In this document: positions 52,736 to 62,057 of the stretch, piece by piece
Position numbering within the stretch: the first letter of the stretch is position 1
How the letters are laid out: each line of letters starts with the position of its first letter
Source: an uncultured Coriobacteriales bacterium
Lineage (GTDB): Bacteria; Actinomycetota; Coriobacteriia; Coriobacteriales; UMGS124
Reading direction: 5' to 3'
Assembly (NCBI GenBank): GCA_934636245.1
Contig: CAKUAI010000005.1
Location: 124,001 to 188,000, forward strand
DNA length: 64,000 bases
Translations under genes and position numbers: made by a program
Notes under the pieces: generated by a model
What the model was told of the DNA's origin: nothing
Seen by the model: the letters and a program-made list of their open reading frames with translations, nothing else
Databases searched by the model: none

Positions 52736-54289
52736 ATGTCTGTAGATTTGTTCTCCTTGGCCATCATCGTGCTTGTTTCGGCGCTTGTGCCTATTGTGGC
52801 ACGCGCCATTCCCGGCCGCATTGTGCCCGAGACAGTGTTTTTGCTGCTTGCGGGTGCGCTCCTCGGCCCGCACATGGCAAACATCATCGCAGTGGATCAG
52901 ACCATCTCGTTTATTTCCGAACTGGGCCTGGCTTTTCTCTTTTTGCTTGCGGGTTTTGAGATCGACCCCAAATCCATCGTGGGCTCCCAGGGTCGTCATG
53001 GCCTTGCTACTTGGCTTGTGTCCTTTGGCCTGGCAGCCGTCTTCATTTACACGACCGGTATCGCTACGCTCAACAGCATCGAGGGTGTCGCCATCGCCAT
53101 TATCCTCACCACCACCGCCCTGGGCACGTTGCTGCCCATCATGGCTGAGCGCGGTCTTATGGGCACGCGCGTGGGCGACTCGATTCTTGCGTACGGTACC
53201 TGGGGCGAGCTGGGGCCCGTCGTCGCCATGGCGCTGCTGCTCACGACGCGCGCCAAGATCGCAAGCGTGGCGATTCTTATCGGGCTCGTGCTCCTCTGCG
53301 TCCTCATCGCTGCGTTTGCCAAGGGCGTGCACCGCTTCAGCGGCAAAATCTATACCTGGATTACAGAGGGCGCTCAAACGACCTCGCAGACCTACGTGCG
53401 CTTTACCGTGCTGCTGCTTGTGGCCCTGCTTGCCTTTGCCGATATCTTTGAGCTCGACCTCGTCCTGGGTGCTTTTGCGGCAGGCTTTGTCCTGCACTAC
53501 CTCGTACCCGAGGACAATGAGACGCTCGAGCCCAAGCTTACGGGCATGGCGCACGGCTTCTTTATCCCGCTGTTCTTCGTGGTCTCCGGAGCAAAGATCG
53601 ACCTTACGGCCATCGCGCTGAGGCCCGCGCTGCTTGTGGGCTTCATTTTCCTGCTGCTCGTCATCAGGGCGCTGCCCATCTTCATCTCGCTCTCGATGGC
53701 CAAGGGCACGCGCGACATGGCGGGTGGCAGCCGCGCTTCGGTCTCCATTTACTGCACCACGGCACTGCCCATCATCGTTGCTGTCACGTCCGTTGCTGTC
53801 CAGGCGGGTGCCATGACCGAGGAAATCGCCTCTGTCCTTATGGCCGCCGGTGCCGTGACGGTGCTTGTGATGCCGCTCGTCGCGATGCTGTGCCAGCGCA
53901 TCGCCGACATGCACCTCGTCGACGCGGCCAAGGAGGCGGGCGCCGCCCCGGCCGACGCGCGCCATATCCTGCATGACCACGTCGTTCTCGGCAAGCTCGT
54001 GCACGACATGGAAAAGGCCCAGGGCAGGGCTGCCATGGGCCACAACGTGGTGGAGGAAGCATATGCCTCGGCCGCTGTGGCTCGCGAGGAGTACCTTGCC
54101 GCCGCGCGCAAGGCCCATGCGGCGCATGCCGAGTGGGTGGCCGAGCGCGCTGGGGCCGAGCGCGAGCGCCTTATCCGTGACTATGCCAACGTACGCGCCG
54201 CCAGGCGCGACGCGTACGCCGAGGCAATCTCAAAGAGGTCTGACCGGGCCTCTGGCCGAACTTCTGACGAGCCTTCCAACCAGGACTAA
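52736..54289 (+). CDS. CPA2-type cation/proton antiporter with charged C-terminal tail
   Basis: 517 residues. Twelve or so helices form a Na+/H+ exchanger (KefB/NapA-like) domain: ARAIPGRIVPETVFLLLAGALLGPH near the start and LDLVLGAFAAGFVLHYLVPEDNE in the middle. It catalyses electroneutral exchange of Na+ or K+ for H+. The last 95 residues are a charged helical tail (KAQGRAAMGHNVVEEAYASA, REEYLAAARKAHAAHAEWV) with no TrkA-N domain; its role is unknown. The ribosome site upstream is weak. Confidence 0.87.
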   Translation: MSVDLFSLAIIVLVSALVPIVARAIPGRIVPETVFLLLAGALLGPHMANIIAVDQTISFISELGLAFLFLLAGFEIDPKSIVGSQGRHGLATWLVSFGLAAVFIYTTGIATLNSIEGVAIAIILTTTALGTLLPIMAERGLMGTRVGDSILAYGTWGELGPVVAMALLLTTRAKIASVAILIGLVLLCVLIAAFAKGVHRFSGKIYTWITEGAQTTSQTYVRFTVLLLVALLAFADIFELDLVLGAFAAGFVLHYLVPEDNETLEPKLTGMAHGFFIPLFFVVSGAKIDLTAIALRPALLVGFIFLLLVIRALPIFISLSMAKGTRDMAGGSRASVSIYCTTALPIIVAVTSVAVQAGAMTEEIASVLMAAGAVTVLVMPLVAMLCQRIADMHLVDAAKEAGAAPADARHILHDHVVLGKLVHDMEKAQGRAAMGHNVVEEAYASAAVAREEYLAAARKAHAAHAEWVAERAGAERERLIRDYANVRAARRDAYAEAISKRSDRASGRTSDEPSNQD

Positions 54290-54296
54290 CCCAGGC

Positions 54297-55892
54297 CTAG
54301 CGGCACTTCTTGCACGACGGGCACGCCGCCATGCCGCCCAGGGCCGTCTCGCGCAGCTCATAGGGAAGCGAGCGGCCCACCTTTGCCATAACGTCGACAA
54401 TCTCGTCGAAGGGCGCGTCGCTGTGGATGCCGGCCAATGCCATCTCGGCGCTTACCAGGGCGTTCGCTGCACCGCTTGCGTTTCGCTTCTGGCAGGGGGC
54501 CTCCACGAGGCCGCCGATGGGGTCGCACACGAGGCCGAGCATGTTCGCCAGCGCGATGCCGGCGGCGTCCAGGCACATCTCCGGCGTGCCGCCCATGAGC
54601 TCCACTGCCATGCTCGCCGCCATGGCGCTCGCAGATCCCACCTCGGCCTGGCAGCCGCCTTCGGCGCCGGCGACCGTCGCGTTGCGCGCGATGATCTGCC
54701 CCACGGCCGCGGCGTTAACGAGGCCCGCCTTGAGCGTCTCATCGTCGAGTCCGAACTGTTCCTGCAGGTAAAGTAGCACAGCGGGGATCACGCCCGAAGA
54801 TCCTGCCGTGGGTGCAGCCACGATACGGCCCATCGAGGCGTTCGTCTCGAGCACGCCCGTGGCGTAGGAGCACAGGCGTCCCCATGCCAGTCCCAGGCCG
54901 CCGCCGTGCGCTTCGAGGGCGTCGAGCGCCAGCGACTCTCCGCCGATGAGCCTGCCCATGGTGGGGCGGCCCTGAGGGCGCACCGACTCGCGCATCACGC
55001 GCAACACCTTTTCGAGGTACACGCGCGTGCCCTCGGCGCTTCTTCCGTTACATGCCAGGAGCATCTCGTCGCGGCGCATGAACGCCTTGCTCAGGGTGCA
55101 GCCGTTATCGTCGCAGTAGCGCAGCATCTCTGCGGCGCTCGCAAAGTCCACCTTGGCGAAGGCCTCGAGGGCCTCCTCGACGCTGATGTCGGGTACCGTG
55201 CGCTCGAGGCGCTGGTGCGAGCTGTCGGCCGGCACGATGCGCACGCTCAGGATTGCGGGGAACTCCGCAATGGTGCGTTCCACCTCTTCGGGCACGTCGC
55301 CGTCGATCTCCATGACCACGATGGCGATGCCGCCGCGACGGTCGCGGTACAGCGACACCGTGCCGATGTTGATGCCTGCTTGTGCCAAGAGGCCCGACAC
55401 ATGCGCAAGCACGCCGGGCTCGTCGTTTTGCCTGATGATAAGGCTTGTGCTCTCGCCGGTGATGTTGACGGCGACTCCGTCCACCTGGCGCAGCTCCGCC
55501 GCGCCGCCGCCGATGGAGACGCCTCGCACGCTCACGCGCATGCCCGTTGCGTCCCGCGCCTCGATGTCGACGGTGTTGGGATGGTCGGTCTTGGTGACCG
55601 GGTCGCACACGAACTCGAACTCGAGGCCTTGCGAGCGTGCCTCGCTAAAGGACGTCGCAATGCGCGTGTCGTCGGTGTGCATGCCGAGCATGCCTGCTAC
55701 CAGCGCTTTGTCGGTGCCGTGCCCCTTGTAGGTCTGGCTGAACGACCCATACAGCGTGAACCTGACGCGCACGGGCTCGCCTGCAAGCAGGCTGCGCGCC
55801 ATGCTTGCGATTCTCAGGGCGCCTGCGGTGTGCGACGACGAGGGCCCCACCATGATGGGGCCGATGATGTCTCGAATGCCTTGCGGTTTCAT
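54297..55892 (-). CDS. sdaA: L-serine ammonia-lyase, iron-sulfur type, fused beta-alpha
   Basis: 531 residues from the ATG at 55892 with GAGGAGAGG upstream. It fuses the SdaAB part (residues 1-225: PSSSHTAGALRIASMAR, and an ACT domain around DEPGVLAHVSGLLAQAGINI) to the SdaAA part (from about 235: APTAGSSGVIPAVL). Cluster cysteines lie in GAEGGCQAEVG, IGGLVEAPCQKRN and near the C-terminus in CPSCKKC. It converts L-serine to pyruvate and ammonia using an oxygen-sensitive 4Fe-4S cluster. Many Firmicutes encode two subunits; the single chain resembles the actinobacterial and E. coli type, though the internal order and ACT domain are as in the two-subunit form. Confidence 0.93.
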   Translation of the reverse strand: MKPQGIRDIIGPIMVGPSSSHTAGALRIASMARSLLAGEPVRVRFTLYGSFSQTYKGHGTDKALVAGMLGMHTDDTRIATSFSEARSQGLEFEFVCDPVTKTDHPNTVDIEARDATGMRVSVRGVSIGGGAAELRQVDGVAVNITGESTSLIIRQNDEPGVLAHVSGLLAQAGINIGTVSLYRDRRGGIAIVVMEIDGDVPEEVERTIAEFPAILSVRIVPADSSHQRLERTVPDISVEEALEAFAKVDFASAAEMLRYCDDNGCTLSKAFMRRDEMLLACNGRSAEGTRVYLEKVLRVMRESVRPQGRPTMGRLIGGESLALDALEAHGGGLGLAWGRLCSYATGVLETNASMGRIVAAPTAGSSGVIPAVLLYLQEQFGLDDETLKAGLVNAAAVGQIIARNATVAGAEGGCQAEVGSASAMAASMAVELMGGTPEMCLDAAGIALANMLGLVCDPIGGLVEAPCQKRNASGAANALVSAEMALAGIHSDAPFDEIVDVMAKVGRSLPYELRETALGGMAACPSCKKCR

Positions 55893-56129
55893 AGAGCCTC
55901 TCCTCAAAACGATGTAACCCTTGAAGTATAGGCGCAAACCACTCGGTTTCGCTTCCGCCTGCCCAGTTTTATGTCGCCGGATGATGTCTCTTGGTTAACG
56001 CCTCGTCAATTTCTCGCATAAGAGTGTGCGCGTGGGGCATCGGCGAAGCCGGGGCGGGGTATGATACCTGACTCAGACGATGCGGCTGGGTTTTCCTGGC
56101 ACGTGGACCGATCACGGAGGGCGCACTAC

Positions 56130-57404
56130 ATGAAGAACCCGGCGAACGTCAAATACTTCAAGGCGGGCGTGACGGGAGTCTGCGTCGCGGCCGTCTGCCT
56201 CGTCATGACCTTCGTCATCTTCAACATGTCCCAGGTCATCACGCTCTTCGGCGCCGTCGGCCGCATCTTGACGCCGTTCATGTACGGCGCGGTCATCGCC
56301 TACCTCCTCGCACCTATGTGCAACCAGTTTGAGCGCGCGTTCACGTTCCGCCGCCGTCGCAAGGGCCTGCCGCCTGCCGGTCCCATCGTGGGTGTAGTCT
56401 CCATCGCGTTGTCGGTCCTCATCGCGCTGGCTGCCATCGTGGCCCTCAGCATCATCGTCATCCCGCAGGTCACCACCTCGGCATTTGTGGTTTTCGACAC
56501 GCTTCCCGCCAAGGTCGACTCCTTTGTGGCCCTCATGCACGACGCCCTTCAGGAATGGGGCGCCCTGCAGGAATACTGGGACTCGTTTGCGGCCTTCATC
56601 GTCGAACAGGTCAATTCCTTCTATTCGGGTGACATCTTCTCCACGCTTGAGGCCATCATCAGCGGCGTGGGCAACCACGTGGTCGACGCCCTCTTCGTGG
56701 TGACCAACCTGTTCTTCGGCATCCTCATCAGCATCTATATGCTTGCAAGCCGTCGTCGCTTTGCCTCGCAGGCCAAGCTTATTCTCTACAGCCTTGCGCC
56801 GCGCAAGTGGGCCGAGGTCATCGAGGGCGAGGTGCACTTTGCCGACAAGATGTTCAACGGCTTCCTTGTGGGCAAGATCATCGACTCGCTCATCATTGCG
56901 GTGCTGTGCTTCATCGGCTGCGTGATCATGCGCATCGAGAACGCCGCCTTTATCAGCGTCCTCGTCTTCGTCTTTAACATCGTGCCGTTCTTCGGCCCCA
57001 TCTTGGCCGGCGTGTTCTGCGGTCTGCTGTTGCTGCTTCAGAGCCCCATGCACTGCGTCTACTTCGAGGTGTACTTCATCATCTTGCAGCAGTTTGACGG
57101 CAACATCCTCGGTCCCAAGATCATCGGCAACACCACGGGCCTCTCCGGCTTCTGGGTGCTCTTCTCGATCCTTCTGTTCGGCGGCCTTTGGGGCGTCGTC
57201 GGCATGGTCGTGGGCATCCCGCTCTTTGCCGTCATCTACGACATCGTCCGCCGCGTGGTCGATCACGGACTCGTGGTTCGCGGTGAAAATGCCCTGCTCG
57301 AGGAATATCGGGCCCGTTACCCTGAGAACTCGCCCTCTGCCCTGGACTTCGACGACAACGACATCGAGGGCCCCGAGGATATCGAGCCTGCAAAGGACAA
57401 ATAG
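56130..57404 (+). CDS. AI-2E-family membrane protein
   Basis: 424 residues from the ATG at 56130 (CGGAGGG upstream). About eight helices are present with the family pattern: GRILTPFMYGAVIAYLLAPM near residue 50, and later FDGNILGPKIIGNTTGLSGFWVLFSILLFGGLWG. Members are uncharacterised permeases; some act in autoinducer or cation export, so the family name must not be taken as function. The C-terminus is acidic (DFDDNDIEGPEDIE). A terminator follows. Confidence 0.88.
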   Translation: MKNPANVKYFKAGVTGVCVAAVCLVMTFVIFNMSQVITLFGAVGRILTPFMYGAVIAYLLAPMCNQFERAFTFRRRRKGLPPAGPIVGVVSIALSVLIALAAIVALSIIVIPQVTTSAFVVFDTLPAKVDSFVALMHDALQEWGALQEYWDSFAAFIVEQVNSFYSGDIFSTLEAIISGVGNHVVDALFVVTNLFFGILISIYMLASRRRFASQAKLILYSLAPRKWAEVIEGEVHFADKMFNGFLVGKIIDSLIIAVLCFIGCVIMRIENAAFISVLVFVFNIVPFFGPILAGVFCGLLLLLQSPMHCVYFEVYFIILQQFDGNILGPKIIGNTTGLSGFWVLFSILLFGGLWGVVGMVVGIPLFAVIYDIVRRVVDHGLVVRGENALLEEYRARYPENSPSALDFDDNDIEGPEDIEPAKDK

Positions 57405-57415
57405 AGAAGGACCCC

Positions 57416-57456
57416 TTGGGGCCAGCCTGCAAATGCGGCTGGCCCCAATGCTTTCC
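57416..57456 (+). terminator. Intrinsic terminator after the AI-2E gene
   Basis: Perfect 12-bp arms TTGGGGCCAGCC and GGCTGGCCCCAA with a 9-base loop, followed by TGCTTTCC. Confidence 0.8.
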
Positions 57457-57499
57457 AGCGTCCCCTCTGCCAGGTGGCGGTTTCCTGCTTGCCCGGTGA

Positions 57500-58129
57500 T
57501 TAGCGCTCGAACACCACGAGGCCGCACTCGCTGGGATGGTCGACGCAGATAAGCTCGCTGCCCGTCTTTTTGTGTCGAAGCAGCTCGACGACCACGAAAA
57601 TGTCGCCGCTTGCACCCAGTATCATGAGCAGCGCCAGCACGAAGACCACGCCCGCGCCCAGCACGATGCCTGCAATCGCAGGGGCGAGGCCGAGCACAAC
57701 AAGCGGGGCAAGCGATCCGGTGATGTAGCACGCACGCCCCAGGGGCTCGGTGCAGGTGCAGTAGGGTGTAAGGCTCTCGCGCATGAATCCAAACTCGATT
57801 GCCTTGAAGTGCAGCGGGTTGCATGCCGCCCACGTGAGCCCATGGATTGCCTCATGGGCGGGTATGAGCGCCAGGTAGGCGACGCAGCACGCAAGAACCT
57901 GCCACAGGCTGGGTGCTTGCAGGCCCCACAGGGCGAGCCAGATGGCTGCAAACGGCACGCACACAGCGGCTCCCATGGCCATGCCCTGTTTTGCGACGCG
58001 CTCCATGGGCAGCACGAGTTCGGTTGCATGCCACCCCTTGCTTTCAAGCTCAGCTCGCAGCCCCTCAAAGTGCTCCGTGCGTCTGACCTCTGCGTCGCTC
58101 AAGTCTGTGCGCCGTTCGTTTGATTGCAT
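57500..58129 (-). CDS. DUF3267-type putative zincin membrane protein
   Basis: 209 residues with four or so membrane helices. The HExxH motif lies in LIPAHEAIHGLTWA within a helix, typical of the DUF3267 family of putative membrane metalloproteases. A third zinc ligand is not certain. The ribosome site upstream is weak (GGAC). Stands alone between two terminators. Proteolytic function is inferred from the motif only. Confidence 0.78.
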   Translation of the reverse strand: MQSNERRTDLSDAEVRRTEHFEGLRAELESKGWHATELVLPMERVAKQGMAMGAAVCVPFAAIWLALWGLQAPSLWQVLACCVAYLALIPAHEAIHGLTWAACNPLHFKAIEFGFMRESLTPYCTCTEPLGRACYITGSLAPLVVLGLAPAIAGIVLGAGVVFVLALLMILGASGDIFVVVELLRHKKTGSELICVDHPSECGLVVFER

Positions 58130-58145
58130 GTTCGTCCGTTTCGAT

Positions 58146-58182
58146 ACAAAAGCGGGGTACGACGTGAGCCGTCGTACCCCGC
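58146..58182 (-). terminator. Intrinsic terminator of the SIMPL gene
   Basis: Perfect 13-bp arms GCGGGGTACGACG and CGTCGTACCCCGC with a 5-base loop. On the minus strand it is followed by TTTTGT. Confidence 0.9.
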
Positions 58183-58218
58183 TCGCTTTGCGTGTCGTGC
58201 TCTGAGTTTACACGCCCG

Positions 58219-59046
58219 CTAGCTTGCAAGCTCGTAGGTGACCGAAATGCTTGCCTTGATTTCGATCTCGCCGGGGTTGAGCATGCCGCCGCCGTTGCCG
58301 GCTCCGGTGTCTGCGGCCGCACCCTCGGCAACCGCCATCGTCGCGGCCTCGGATTTTGCCTGGACGGAGGAGTAGCGGTACTCCTGCGAATCATAGTTCT
58401 CGCACACGTTTGCAACCGCGCCCAGCTGTGCGCCTGCAGCCTGGGCCAGTACCTGGGCCTTGGCCTGGGCTACCTGCAGCGCGCTCACCAGGGCCTCCTG
58501 GTAGCGCTCGTCATAGGTGCTCACGTAATAGCGCGTCCCGGCCAAGGTGGTGTCCTCGATGCCGGCGATGGCAGGAATGGCGCTGTTGGCCTGGTCGATC
58601 GTGAGCTCCCTCAGCGTGATGTCGATGGAGGCCTGATATCCCACGATCTTCTCGACGTAGTCCGACCAGTCATAGCGCGCGTAGATGCTTACCTGCGAGG
58701 CCACAATATTCTTCTCGTCGATGCCAAGGGCGGCGAGCGCCTGCTTAAGTGCGTCGAGCTCGCTGGCGGCCGTGGCCTGGGCCTCTTGGGCCGTTGCCGC
58801 CTGGGGGCAGATGGTGAGCGTCAGCTCTGCCATGTCGGGAGAGACCTTCACCGAGTCGCTGGCGCTTACCTGGATGGTGCGCTGCGCTGCCTGGGTGGAG
58901 GTTGCCTGCGCGTCGTTTGCCAGGGCAGGCGAGGGGGTGCTTGCCAGCGTGGCAACACCCATCGTGGCCACAAGCGCGAGCCCTGCGAGCGCCGCGCCCA
59001 AAGCTGCCTTGCCGTAGGTAACCTTGCTCGTCGTGTTCTTCTTCAT
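58219..59046 (-). CDS. SIMPL-domain (DUF541) exported protein
   Basis: 275 residues with a signal peptide (residues 12-43). The SIMPL domain is recognised from ASDSVKVSPDMAELTLTI, the helix-strand pattern to residue 220 and QAKAQVLAQAAGAQLGAVANVCE. The C-terminal third has a Gly-rich stretch then IEIKASISVTYEL. Family function is not settled; some members are periplasmic or stress-related. Single-gene unit with a clear terminator. Confidence 0.87.
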   Translation of the reverse strand: MKKNTTSKVTYGKAALGAALAGLALVATMGVATLASTPSPALANDAQATSTQAAQRTIQVSASDSVKVSPDMAELTLTICPQAATAQEAQATAASELDALKQALAALGIDEKNIVASQVSIYARYDWSDYVEKIVGYQASIDITLRELTIDQANSAIPAIAGIEDTTLAGTRYYVSTYDERYQEALVSALQVAQAKAQVLAQAAGAQLGAVANVCENYDSQEYRYSSVQAKSEAATMAVAEGAAADTGAGNGGGMLNPGEIEIKASISVTYELAS

Positions 59047-59184
59047 GGTGGGTCCCTTTCTCTATCTTGCGGGGATGCTTCACCTACTATGACGCAACCA
59101 CGGTACCTTGCGTCACAAGTATTTTGCCCAATCTTTTGTCTTTCGCGTTAGAGCCCTGTGGCAAAAACCAGCTGCAGCCGCGCA

Positions 59185-59217
59185 TAAAAAAGGCCCCGGG
59201 ATTCCCAGGGCCTTTCG
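59185..59217 (-). terminator. Intrinsic terminator of the TlpA operon
   Basis: AGGCCCCGGG and CCCAGGGCCTTT pair around ATT. On the minus strand it is followed by TTTTTTA. Confidence 0.9.
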
Positions 59218-59242
59218 CGTGCAATCTATGTGCGCCCGAGTT

Positions 59243-60208
59243 TTACTCTGCGCTGTTCGCAAGTGCCTGGTCGATGAGCTTGTTGAGGGCTTCCTTCTGC
59301 TCGGCAGAGGTGATGCCGCCCATGATGGGCTGACCCACGATGTTGCCGTTCTGGTCGACGACATAGGTGGTCGGGAACGAGAACAGCCCCGCGGTGAACT
59401 GGCCGGCCTCGGTGTCGGAGCCAAACCAGATGTTCCTGTAGGTGGCACCCTTCTTCGACAGGATGTCCTTCGCGTCGGAGATTGCGGTCTCGTCGCCGTC
59501 GAGGGTGTAGGAGTTGATGCCCACGACCTCGCCGCCCTTCTCGGCAAGTTCCTTGTTGAGCGCGTCAAGGTCGGCGAGCTCCTCCACGCACGGCTTGCAG
59601 GTGCTGAACCAGAAGTTCACGACGGTCACCTTGTTCTTGGAGAAGAGCTCGTCGCTGGTCACGTCGTTGCCGTCGAAGTCCTTGCCCGTAAAGCTCGGGA
59701 AGGCGGTCTGCTCGCCGGAGTCGCTCACCATGCCGGCGCTGGCCGCATCAACGCTCTCGCCCTCGCCCGGTGCGATGCCGCACCCCGGGTAGTCCTGCTC
59801 GAGAGCCGCCAGCTGGTCCTCGACCTCCTTGATCTGCTGTGCGCCACTCTTGAGCGTCTCGGTCTCCTCATCGGACAGCTTGTCTGTGGCATCGTCGATG
59901 GCAGCAAGGAGGAAGTCGCCGTAGTTGGAGCTCTTGCCAATCATCGGGTTGTCCTTGTCCACCGACATGAACACCTTTTCCCACAGGTCGGGATTGGCTG
60001 AGAGGATGTCGTTTTCCTGCTGCATGAGGTCCTGATACTGCTGGGCGGCCTCGTCGGCGTTGCTCGGCTTGGCCGAGGTGGAAGCCGTCGTGCCGGGCGT
60101 TGTGGTCGTGGTATCGCTTGCGCTGTCGTCGGTGCTCGAGCATGCCGTGAGGCTGACTGTCAGCAGGGACGCGACCAGTACCGTTGAGATTTTCGACATT
60201 TTGTTCAT
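59243..60208 (-). CDS. TlpA-like thioredoxin-fold lipoprotein
   Basis: 321 residues. Lipobox with C23 in LLTVSLTACSS. Residues 25-160 are a Thr-rich then helical region of unknown role. A redoxin/TlpA domain follows with the active site in VNFWFSTCKPCVEEL and cis-proline in LFSFPTTYVVDQ. It is an extracytoplasmic thiol reductant, probably for haem or disulfide handling. It forms an operon with the 4Fe-4S membrane protein and the CxxC miniprotein upstream on the same strand. Confidence 0.9.
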   Translation of the reverse strand: MNKMSKISTVLVASLLTVSLTACSSTDDSASDTTTTTPGTTASTSAKPSNADEAAQQYQDLMQQENDILSANPDLWEKVFMSVDKDNPMIGKSSNYGDFLLAAIDDATDKLSDEETETLKSGAQQIKEVEDQLAALEQDYPGCGIAPGEGESVDAASAGMVSDSGEQTAFPSFTGKDFDGNDVTSDELFSKNKVTVVNFWFSTCKPCVEELADLDALNKELAEKGGEVVGINSYTLDGDETAISDAKDILSKKGATYRNIWFGSDTEAGQFTAGLFSFPTTYVVDQNGNIVGQPIMGGITSAEQKEALNKLIDQALANSAE

Positions 60209-60221
60209 TGCTGTTCCTCCA

Positions 60222-61151
60222 TTATTCTTCTATGGTCTTCTTGTCTTCCACATGCGCCTTCGCACTGTCACAGGGATTCTTCCCCGGCAGGTCAAAGCCA
60301 TAGCTGAAATCGATGGCATCCACGGGGCACGCGCCGATGCACTTGCCGCAACGGATGCACTCGGTGTGGTTCGGCGTCTTCCTGATGTCGACGTCCATCT
60401 TGCAAGCCTTTGCGCACTTGCCGCACGAGACGCATTTGTGCTGGTCAACCTTGATGCCCAGAAGCGACACCTTGTTCATTAGTCCATAGAACGCGCCGAG
60501 CGGGCAGATCCACTTGCAAAACGGGCGAAAGAACAGCACGCTCAGCACCACGACCGCGATAAGCACGAAGAGCTTCCAGGTAAAGAGGTCTCCCAGTGCC
60601 GCGCGCAGGTTCTCGTCAACGATGGAGAGCGGAATCGCGCCTTCGAGCACGCCTTGCGGGCAGATGTACTTGCAAAAGAAGGGGTCGCCCATGCCCAGAT
60701 CGTTGACAACAAGGATAGGCAGCAAGATCACGGTGAGCACCAGCACGACATACTTCACGTAGGTGAGCGGCTTGAGCTTCTTCGTAGAGAATTTCTTGCT
60801 TGGAATCTTGTGCAACAGTTCTTGCAGCCAGCCGAACGGGCACAGAAAGCCGCAGATGAATCGTCCCAACAGTACGCCGAGCAAAATCAGGAATCCCGTT
60901 ATGTAATACGAGAAGCTGAATTTCGACGAGCCCACAACCGCCTGAAACGCCCCGATGGGACATGACCCCGAGGCGGCCGGGCAAGAATAGCAGTTCAGAC
61001 CCGGTACACACACGGCCTTGCCTTGCCCCTGGTAGATGCCGCCCTTGACGAAATTCGGCAGATGGATGTTGGAAATGAGCGTTGCAGCCGCCTGGATCCA
61101 GCCACGAAAGCGGCTCAAGAGGCGCGATACCGACTTCTTCTCGTTAGCCAA
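60222..61151 (-). CDS. NapH/CcoG-like 4Fe-4S membrane electron-transfer protein
   Basis: 309 residues from a TTG at 61151, which overlaps the preceding stop; GGAG lies about 10 bases upstream. No ATG start fits. Four to five helices are interleaved with cysteine motifs CGFLCPFGWLQE and CKWICPLGAF, and two C-terminal 4Fe-4S clusters CVSCGKCAKACKM and CIRCGKCIGACPV. This pattern moves electrons across the membrane in NapH/NosR-type proteins. It probably feeds the TlpA lipoprotein encoded next. Confidence 0.88.
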   Translation of the reverse strand: MANEKKSVSRLLSRFRGWIQAAATLISNIHLPNFVKGGIYQGQGKAVCVPGLNCYSCPAASGSCPIGAFQAVVGSSKFSFSYYITGFLILLGVLLGRFICGFLCPFGWLQELLHKIPSKKFSTKKLKPLTYVKYVVLVLTVILLPILVVNDLGMGDPFFCKYICPQGVLEGAIPLSIVDENLRAALGDLFTWKLFVLIAVVVLSVLFFRPFCKWICPLGAFYGLMNKVSLLGIKVDQHKCVSCGKCAKACKMDVDIRKTPNHTECIRCGKCIGACPVDAIDFSYGFDLPGKNPCDSAKAHVEDKKTIEE

Positions 61152-61290
61152 TTCCGATGCACTCCAAACACAGTCGAACCGCCTTGCCCAGCACGATGGC
61201 GGCTTCGCCTCGCGCAACGCCGACGCACACCATGGCGATTCCGGCAATGAGCAGGACAACCTGGGACACGGTTTTAATTACTTTGAACAA
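61144..61290 (-). CDS. CD1871A-family CxxC miniprotein
   Basis: 48 residues, a single membrane helix followed by a C-terminal CLECIGIG. It starts at a TTG (61290) 9 bases after GGGAG. Members of the CD1871A CxxC family have this length and ending and occur beside 4Fe-4S membrane proteins and thioredoxin-like proteins, as here. Its stop overlaps the next start by 8 bases, so translation is coupled. It is probably a membrane thiol partner in reductant transfer. It is too short for length-based gene finding. Confidence 0.85.
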   Translation of the reverse strand: MFKVIKTVSQVVLLIAGIAMVCVGVARGEAAIVLGKAVRLCLECIGIG

Positions 61291-61382
61291 ATCCCACCAC
61301 TCCCTTCGTTTCGGGGGTCATTACACCACGGCGCATATAAAATCCGCGTTAAGAGAGGAAGCAAATGTGTAGAGGGGCTGCC

Positions 61383-62057
61383 ATGCGTATTTTGGTTGTT
61401 GAGGATGAGAAGGCGTTGTGCGATGCAATCGTGCGGAGCCTGAGGCATCTCGCGTACAGCGTCGATTGCTGCTATGACGGCCAAGAGGCGCTGGACATGC
61501 TTGCCGTTGAGAGCTTTGATGTGGTCGTTCTCGACCTGAACCTCCCCGGGGCAGACGGCATGACAGTGTTGCGGACGCTTCGGAAAACCGATTGCGACAC
61601 AAAGGTGCTCATTTTGTCGGCGCGCGGCGAGGTTGCCGACAAAGTGAACGGTTTGGATGCGGGCGCCAACGACTATCTCACCAAGCCGTTTCACCTCGAG
61701 GAGCTTGCCGCGAGAATACGCTGTCTCACGCTGCGCCGTTTCACGCAAAGCGATGTGGTTCTGACCTGCGGAAACCTTACCTTCGACGCAAAGACGCGCC
61801 AAGCCGCCGTCGCTGGGGCCCCTTTGTCGCTGACCAAAAAAGAGACAGGCATCCTTGAGTACCTCATGCTCAACCAGGGTCGCCCGGTAAGCCAAGAGGA
61901 GCTCATCGAGCACGTGTGGGATAGCTCGGTGAACAACTTCAGCAACTCGATACGCGTGCACATGTCGTCTCTGCGCAAGAAGCTGCGGGCGGCCCAGGGC
62001 TTCGACTCCATCCACAATCGCATCGGCGAGGGCTACGTGATGGAGGTCAGCGCATGA
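61383..62057 (+). CDS. OmpR-family response regulator
   Basis: 224 residues from the ATG at 61383 (GAGGGGCTGCC upstream). The receiver has D51 in VVVLDLNLPGADG and K101 in YLTKPFH. The winged-helix output domain is SLTKKETGILEYLMLNQGRP and SIRVHMSSLRKKL. It is divergent from the TlpA/4Fe-4S operon with 92 bp between, and overlaps the kinase start by 4 bases. It may control that redox operon or the exported protein at 63644. Confidence 0.94.
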   Translation: MRILVVEDEKALCDAIVRSLRHLAYSVDCCYDGQEALDMLAVESFDVVVLDLNLPGADGMTVLRTLRKTDCDTKVLILSARGEVADKVNGLDAGANDYLTKPFHLEELAARIRCLTLRRFTQSDVVLTCGNLTFDAKTRQAAVAGAPLSLTKKETGILEYLMLNQGRPVSQEELIEHVWDSSVNNFSNSIRVHMSSLRKKLRAAQGFDSIHNRIGEGYVMEVSA

